64,000 nucleotides of DNA from positions 2,046,001 through 2,110,000 of the forward strand of contig NZ_CP117884.1 of assembly GCF_028736235.1 (NCBI RefSeq), written 5' to 3'. This stretch comes from Lacticaseibacillus pabuli (GTDB lineage Bacteria > Bacillota > Bacilli > Lactobacillales > Lactobacillaceae). Made by a program: the position numbers and the translations under genes. Shown here piece by piece: positions 59,496-64,000 of the stretch (its first letter is position 1; every line of letters begins with the position of its first letter). A model generated the notes under the pieces. It did no database searches and was not told where the DNA came from. It worked only from the letters and a program-made list of their open reading frames with translations.

Positions 59496-62400
59496 CTATT
59501 CTTTATCTTGGATTTTGCTATCTTTACTATCTTTATTGTCGCCGGAAGTTGCCTGGTCGCCTTCTGCAGCAGCCTTCTTTTCTTCCTGTTCTGCAGCGAA
59601 CTTAGCGAGGGCATCAACGTTTACCACGTCGTCGTCATCGTCGTCCATGTCGCGCAGTTCGATTTCTTGATGGGCAGCATCCAGAAACTTCATGTCCAGA
59701 CCAAGTGCCTGCAGTTCTTTAACAAGAACGCGGAAACTTTCTGGTACGCCAGGCTTAGGAATTGGTTCGCCCTTCACAATGGCTTCGTAGGTCTTCACAC
59801 GACCCACAACGTCATCAGACTTGTAAGTGAGGATTTCCTGCAAGGTGTAAGCAGCCCCGTAAGCTTCAAGGGCCCAAACTTCCATTTCACCGAAACGTTG
59901 GCCACCAAACTGAGCTTTACCACCCAGTGGCTGTTGCGTAACGAGAGAGTAAGGTCCAATTGAACGTGCATGGATCTTATCATCAACCATGTGAGATAGC
60001 TTCATGTAGTACATGACACCAACAGAGACACGGTTTTCAAATGGTTCACCAGTACGGCCATCGTACAAGATGTACTTACCATCAGACGGCATGCCGGCTT
60101 CCTTAACGGTATCCCACAAGTCATCTTCACGAGCACCATCAAAGACAGGCGTTGCAACGTGGATACCCAAGTTACGTGCGGCCATCCCCAAATGCAATTC
60201 GAGCACTTGCCCGATGTTCATACGGGAAGGCACACCCATTGGCGACAAGCAAATGTCAACTGGGGTACCATCTGGCAGGTATGGCATGTCTTCTTCAGGT
60301 ACAACGATAGAAACGGTACCCTTGTTACCATGACGTCCGGCCATCTTGTCACCAACCTGAATCTTACGCTTCTGGGTGATGTAGACGCGGACCATCATGT
60401 TAACACCAGGTGACAATTCGTCGCCGGCTTCACGAGTGAAGACCTTAACGTCCTGGATAATACCGCCACCACCATGAGGAACACGGAGGGAGGTGTCGCG
60501 AACTTCGCGGGCCTTCTCACCGAAGATGGCATGGAGCAAACGCTCTTCAGCGGAGAGTTCGGTAACACCCTTTGGCGTTACCTTACCAACCAAGATGTCA
60601 CCGTCGTGGACTTCGGCACCAATCCGGACAATCCCGAATTCGTCAAGATCCTTGAGGGCTTCATCCCCAACGTTAGGAATTTCGCGTGTCACTTCTTCAG
60701 GTCCAAGCTTGGTATCGCGGGCTTCTGATTCGAGTTCCTCGATATGGATAGATGTGTAAGCATCTTCCTTAACCAGCTTTTCGGAGAGGACAATCGCGTC
60801 TTCGTAGTTGTACATGTTCCAAGTCATGAACGCGATAATTGGGTTCTGGCCAAGTGCCAGTTCCCCATTATCCATGGCTGGCCCATCAGCGATGATTTCA
60901 CCTGCATCAACCTTGTCGCCGAGGCGAACGATTGGTGTCTGGTTGTAGTTCTTACCGGCGTTAGACCGACGGAACTTCATCAAGTGGTAGGTATCTTCAG
61001 TTGCATCTTCACGGCGAACTTTGATGGTCTTGGCATCAACGAAGGAAACCGTGCCGGCGAACTTAGCCTGGATGGCAGTCCCGGAGTCATGTGCAGCCTT
61101 GTATTCCATACCAGTCCCAACAAGTGGGGCGTGTGGCTTGATCAGTGGCACAGCCTGACGCTGCATGTTAGCACCCATGAGGGCACGGTTGGAGTCATCG
61201 TTTTCCAAGAAAGGAATGCAGGCGGTCGCAACAGCAACTACTTGCTTAGGTGAAACGTCCATGTAGTCAACGCGCTCAGGTGAAACTTCGATGTTATCAT
61301 CCTTGTGACGTGCCAGAACGGTACTGTCAACGAATGAACCATCGTCGTTCAGTGGTGAGTTCGCTTGTGCCACGATGTAGTTATCTTCTTCATCAGCGGT
61401 CAGGTAATCGATCTTGTCGGTAACCTTGTGATCTGACCAGCTAACACGACGGTATGGGGTTTCAATGAAGCCATATGGGTTCACAACCGCATAGCTCGCC
61501 AGAGAGTTAATCAGACCAATGTTAGGACCTTCAGGGGTTTCGATAGGACACATACGGCCGTAATGGGTGTAGTGAACATCTCGAACTTCATACCCGGCAC
61601 GGTCACGCGTCAAACCACCAGGTCCAAGGGCGGAGAGACGACGCTTGTGCGTGAGTTCCCCGAGTGGGTTGGTCTGGTCCATGAATTGTGACAGCTGGGA
61701 TGAACCGAAGAATTCCTTAATTGAAGCCACAACAGGGCGAATGTTAATCAACTGCTGTGGGGTAACGGTGGTGACATCCTGGATGGACATGCGTTCGCGA
61801 ACGACACGTTCCATACGGGACAGACCAATGCGGAACTGGTTCTGCAAGAGTTCACCGACGGAGCGAATCCGGCGGTTACCCAAATGGTCAATATCATCCG
61901 TGTTACCAATGCCTTCTTGAAGGTTCAGGAAGTAGTTCACGCCGGCAAGAATATCTGCAGGTGTGACGTGCTTAACCTTCTTATCGATGTTGCCGTTACC
62001 GATTAAGTTAACTTCCTTATCAGGTGTGATCTGGGAGTAAACCTTGATAACCTGCAAGTCGATTGGGTCCTTCAATACAGCGTCGTCGTTTGGCTGGTAA
62101 GTTACCGTCTTGAAGTCATCGCGGTCCAGGTATTCGCCCAGAGTATCCATGATTTCGCGGGTAATCTTTTCACCCTTCTTCACAATCACTTCACCAGTAT
62201 CTGGGTCAGCGAGTGTTTCAGCAATGGTGAGGCCAAGCAAACGGTTCTTAAGTTGGAGTTTCTTGTTAACCTTGTAACGACCAACCTTGGCGAGGTCGTA
62301 ACGCTTTGGATCAAAGAAACGCGCGTACAGCAAGGAACGGCTGGAATCAGCGGTCTTTGGTTCGCCAGGGCGTAGGCGTTCGTAGATATCCTTCAACGAT

Positions 62401-63107
62401 TCGTCAGTGCGGGAATCATTGGTATCCTTGTAAACATCCTTTTCCAGAGTGTTCATCAAAGAATCGTTGTCACCGAACATGTCGATGATTTCCTGATCAG
62501 AACCGAAACCAAGGGCACGAACAAGTTCGGTCATTGGAATCTTACGGGTCCGGTCAATACGAACGTAGGAAATATCCTTCGCGTCAGTTTCAAATTCGAG
62601 CCATGCCCCACGGTTAGGAATGAATGTCGTTCCCCATGTGGTCCGGCTGTTCTTATCAACAGCACTGTTGAAGTAAATCCCAGGTGAACGAACAAGTTGT
62701 GAAACGATAACTCGTTCCGCACCATTAATAATGAAAGTACCCTGTTCGGTCATCAGTGGGAAGTCACCAAAGAACACGTCCTGAGACTTGATTTCGCCAG
62801 TTTCGTGGTTCGTCAAACGCAGTGTTACGTGTAATGGTGCGGAGTAGTTTGCGTCGTGCTGACGCGCTTCTTCCACTGTGTATTTTGGTTCAAGTAACTG
62901 ATAGTCGACGTACTCAAGACTCAGGTTACCCTGGAAGTCCGTGATCGGCATGATATCGTCGAACATTTCCTTCAAGCCTTCGTCGAGGAACCACTGGTAA
63001 GAATTCGTCTGAATCTCAATCAAGTTTGGGAGATCCAGAACCTCCTTGATACGGGAGAAGGAACGTCGTGTGCGGTGTTTGCCGTAGTTGACTAAGTGTC
63101 CTGCCAA
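59496..63107 (-). CDS. rpoB: RNA polymerase beta subunit
   Basis: I prefer the TTG start at 63107 ([20 protein letters not shown]), spaced correctly from AGAGGGGTG and equal to the usual N-terminus, giving 1203 residues; an ATG nine codons earlier overlaps the ribosome site. The rifampicin cluster ([20 protein letters not shown], then [10 protein letters not shown]) looks wild type. A long acidic Asp/Lys/Ala C-terminal tail is typical for lactobacilli. Confidence 0.97.
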   Translation of the reverse strand: MAGHLVNYGKHRTRRSFSRIKEVLDLPNLIEIQTNSYQWFLDEGLKEMFDDIMPITDFQGNLSLEYVDYQLLEPKYTVEEARQHDANYSAPLHVTLRLTNHETGEIKSQDVFFGDFPLMTEQGTFIINGAERVIVSQLVRSPGIYFNSAVDKNSRTTWGTTFIPNRGAWLEFETDAKDISYVRIDRTRKIPMTELVRALGFGSDQEIIDMFGDNDSLMNTLEKDVYKDTNDSRTDESLKDIYERLRPGEPKTADSSRSLLYARFFDPKRYDLAKVGRYKVNKKLQLKNRLLGLTIAETLADPDTGEVIVKKGEKITREIMDTLGEYLDRDDFKTVTYQPNDDAVLKDPIDLQVIKVYSQITPDKEVNLIGNGNIDKKVKHVTPADILAGVNYFLNLQEGIGNTDDIDHLGNRRIRSVGELLQNQFRIGLSRMERVVRERMSIQDVTTVTPQQLINIRPVVASIKEFFGSSQLSQFMDQTNPLGELTHKRRLSALGPGGLTRDRAGYEVRDVHYTHYGRMCPIETPEGPNIGLINSLASYAVVNPYGFIETPYRRVSWSDHKVTDKIDYLTADEEDNYIVAQANSPLNDDGSFVDSTVLARHKDDNIEVSPERVDYMDVSPKQVVAVATACIPFLENDDSNRALMGANMQRQAVPLIKPHAPLVGTGMEYKAAHDSGTAIQAKFAGTVSFVDAKTIKVRREDATEDTYHLMKFRRSNAGKNYNQTPIVRLGDKVDAGEIIADGPAMDNGELALGQNPIIAFMTWNMYNYEDAIVLSEKLVKEDAYTSIHIEELESEARDTKLGPEEVTREIPNVGDEALKDLDEFGIVRIGAEVHDGDILVGKVTPKGVTELSAEERLLHAIFGEKAREVRDTSLRVPHGGGGIIQDVKVFTREAGDELSPGVNMMVRVYITQKRKIQVGDKMAGRHGNKGTVSIVVPEEDMPYLPDGTPVDICLSPMGVPSRMNIGQVLELHLGMAARNLGIHVATPVFDGAREDDLWDTVKEAGMPSDGKYILYDGRTGEPFENRVSVGVMYYMKLSHMVDDKIHARSIGPYSLVTQQPLGGKAQFGGQRFGEMEVWALEAYGAAYTLQEILTYKSDDVVGRVKTYEAIVKGEPIPKPGVPESFRVLVKELQALGLDMKFLDAAHQEIELRDMDDDDDDVVNVDALAKFAAEQEEKKAAAEGDQATSGDNKDSKDSKIQDKE

Positions 63108-63210
63108 GTTATTCACCCCTCTAATAAAATGCAATCAACAGTTAAATTATGATATTGTCCGTGCATGTTACAGTTTGATTACAATTTGCATAATCAGTGC
63201 TTTTTGGGCA

Positions 63211-63257
63211 AAAGAAAAGCAAAAGTAGCACGTTCTAAATGCTGCTACTTTTGCTTT
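63211..63257 (-). terminator. Hairpin terminator between clpC and rpoB
   Basis: A perfect 15-bp stem (AAAGCAAAAGTAGCA and its complement) with a 12-nt loop is followed by TCTTTTG on the minus strand. It ends clpC transcripts but also lies downstream of the promoter at 63327-63355, so it may act as an attenuator in the rpoBC leader. Confidence 0.85.
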
Positions 63258-63326
63258 CTCTTCGCGCTGTCCATGGACAATAGATCATGGACTGCGCCTG
63301 ACTGTAACGATACACAACTGTGTGTA

Positions 63327-63355
63327 ATCATATCAGCCTTTATTTAGTTTGTCAA
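63327..63355 (-). promoter_or_regulatory. Strong promoter upstream of rpoBC
   Basis: On the minus strand a perfect TTGACA, a 17-nt spacer and TATGAT lie immediately after the clpC stop, giving an about 210-nt leader before rpoB. A weaker promoter could exist after the hairpin (CATAAT near 63147-63155). Confidence 0.85.
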
Positions 63356-63357
63356 CG

Positions 63358-64000
63358 CTACGCCTTCGCACTACCAGCGAGCGGCCGTTCAGCCTTCGTC
63401 TCTGGGTGCTTGGTGTTGAAGGTCAGCTTACCCTTTTTGGCACCAATGGTAATGGTGTCACCAGGCTTAGCCTCACCGGAGAGTAGCAATTCGCTCAGCG
63501 GATCTTCGACGTTGCTCTGGATTGCACGACGCAGTGGCCGTGCCCCGTATTCTGGGTTGAAACCAGCCTTGGCAACGGCATCGATAGCCGCTGGGGTCAC
63601 CTTCACGTTCATGCCCTGTTCGCGGACACGGTCGAGCAGATTCTTGGCCATGATCTTCACAATCTGGCGCAGGTCATCCTTGCCCAGGCTGTGGAAGACA
63701 ATCGTGTCATCGATACGGTTCAGGAATTCAGGACGGAAGAAGCGCTTGGTCGAAGCCAAGATGCGGTCCTTCATCGCCTTGTATGAGTCGGCTGCATTTT
63801 CAGCGCCAAAGCCCACACTCTTTTCCTGATCCGCTGGGTTGGCACCCAGGTTCGACGTCATGATGAGGATCGTGTTACGGAAGTCAACGGAGCGACCCTT
63901 GGCATCCTTCAAGAACCCGTCATCGAGGACCTGTAGCAGCAAGTTGAAGACATCTGGGTGGGCCTTTTCAACTTCATCCAGGAGAACAACGGAGTATGGC
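63358..64000 (-). CDS. clpC: ATP-dependent Clp protease ATPase ClpC, C-terminal part (5' end outside window)
   Basis: The frame is open from the window edge (PYSVVLLDEVEKAHPDVFNLL) to a stop at 63358, 214 residues. It covers the second AAA+ domain from Walker B (VVLLDEVEKAHP) through sensor 1 (TILIMTSNLGA), the Arg finger region (RPEFLNRIDD) and the D2-small domain with sensor 2 (GARPLRRAIQ). ClpC unfolds proteins for ClpP. clpC next to rpoB is the usual order in lactobacilli. Confidence 0.96.
   Translation of the reverse strand, partial: PYSVVLLDEVEKAHPDVFNLLLQVLDDGFLKDAKGRSVDFRNTILIMTSNLGANPADQEKSVGFGAENAADSYKAMKDRILASTKRFFRPEFLNRIDDTIVFHSLGKDDLRQIVKIMAKNLLDRVREQGMNVKVTPAAIDAVAKAGFNPEYGARPLRRAIQSNVEDPLSELLLSGEAKPGDTITIGAKKGKLTFNTKHPETKAERPLAGSAKA

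Overview
The window comes from a Gram-positive bacterium of the family Lactobacillaceae. The evidence is the gene content and order (clpC, rpoB, rpoC, rpsL, rpsG, fusA, rpsJ and the S10/spc/alpha ribosomal operons, nearly all on the minus strand), zinc-type S14 and L36, strong AGGAGG ribosome sites, ECF-transporter genes beside the ribosomal genes, and an intracellular maltose-phosphorylase pathway. I cannot fix the species; the fairly high GC of the core genes is only compatible with the Lacticaseibacillus/Schleiferilactobacillus side of the family.

Positions 1-12250 look like the end of an integrative (probably conjugative) element sitting at the 3' end of rpsI. Its right end carries a tyrosine integrase, an excisionase-like HTH protein, a sigma-like regulator and an HTH partner in the arrangement known from Tn916-type elements. 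Further left are small unknown genes, non-coding tRNA-like modules, and a sortase-dependent pilus cluster (lipoprotein, two sortases, thioester-domain tip adhesin, backbone pilin, and a second surface protein that runs off the window). The left junction is not visible.

Positions 12256-35601 hold rpsI-rplM, a two-gene insert (multicopper oxidase and MFS transporter), truA-ecfT-ecfA2-ecfA1, an intact ISL3-family insertion sequence with perfect 8-bp target duplications placed in the U-tract of the rplQ terminator, and then the complete ribosomal superoperon from rplQ back to rpsJ with rpoA, infA, adk and secY. A nicotinamidase gene (+) precedes the convergent fusA-rpsG-rpsL operon.

Positions 39978-54768 hold a competence-type prepilin peptidase (+) and a maltodextrin locus: a LacI-type regulator, a MalE/F/G-type importer with an MsmX-type ATPase, two GH13 glucosidases, a GH13_20 maltogenic amylase, maltose phosphorylase and beta-phosphoglucomutase. 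Together these import maltodextrins, trim them to maltose and glucose, and phosphorolyse maltose to glucose and beta-glucose-1-phosphate, which becomes glucose-6-phosphate. cre-like sites suggest CcpA control.

Positions 54769-55768 are non-coding and hold the most striking structure: two ~230-bp palindromic elements in opposite orientation. Each is closed by a ~35-bp stem whose sequence differs between copies while pairing is kept, and each encloses three conserved hairpins. The window ends with rpoC, rpoB (promoter followed by a terminator-like hairpin in the leader) and the 3' part of clpC.
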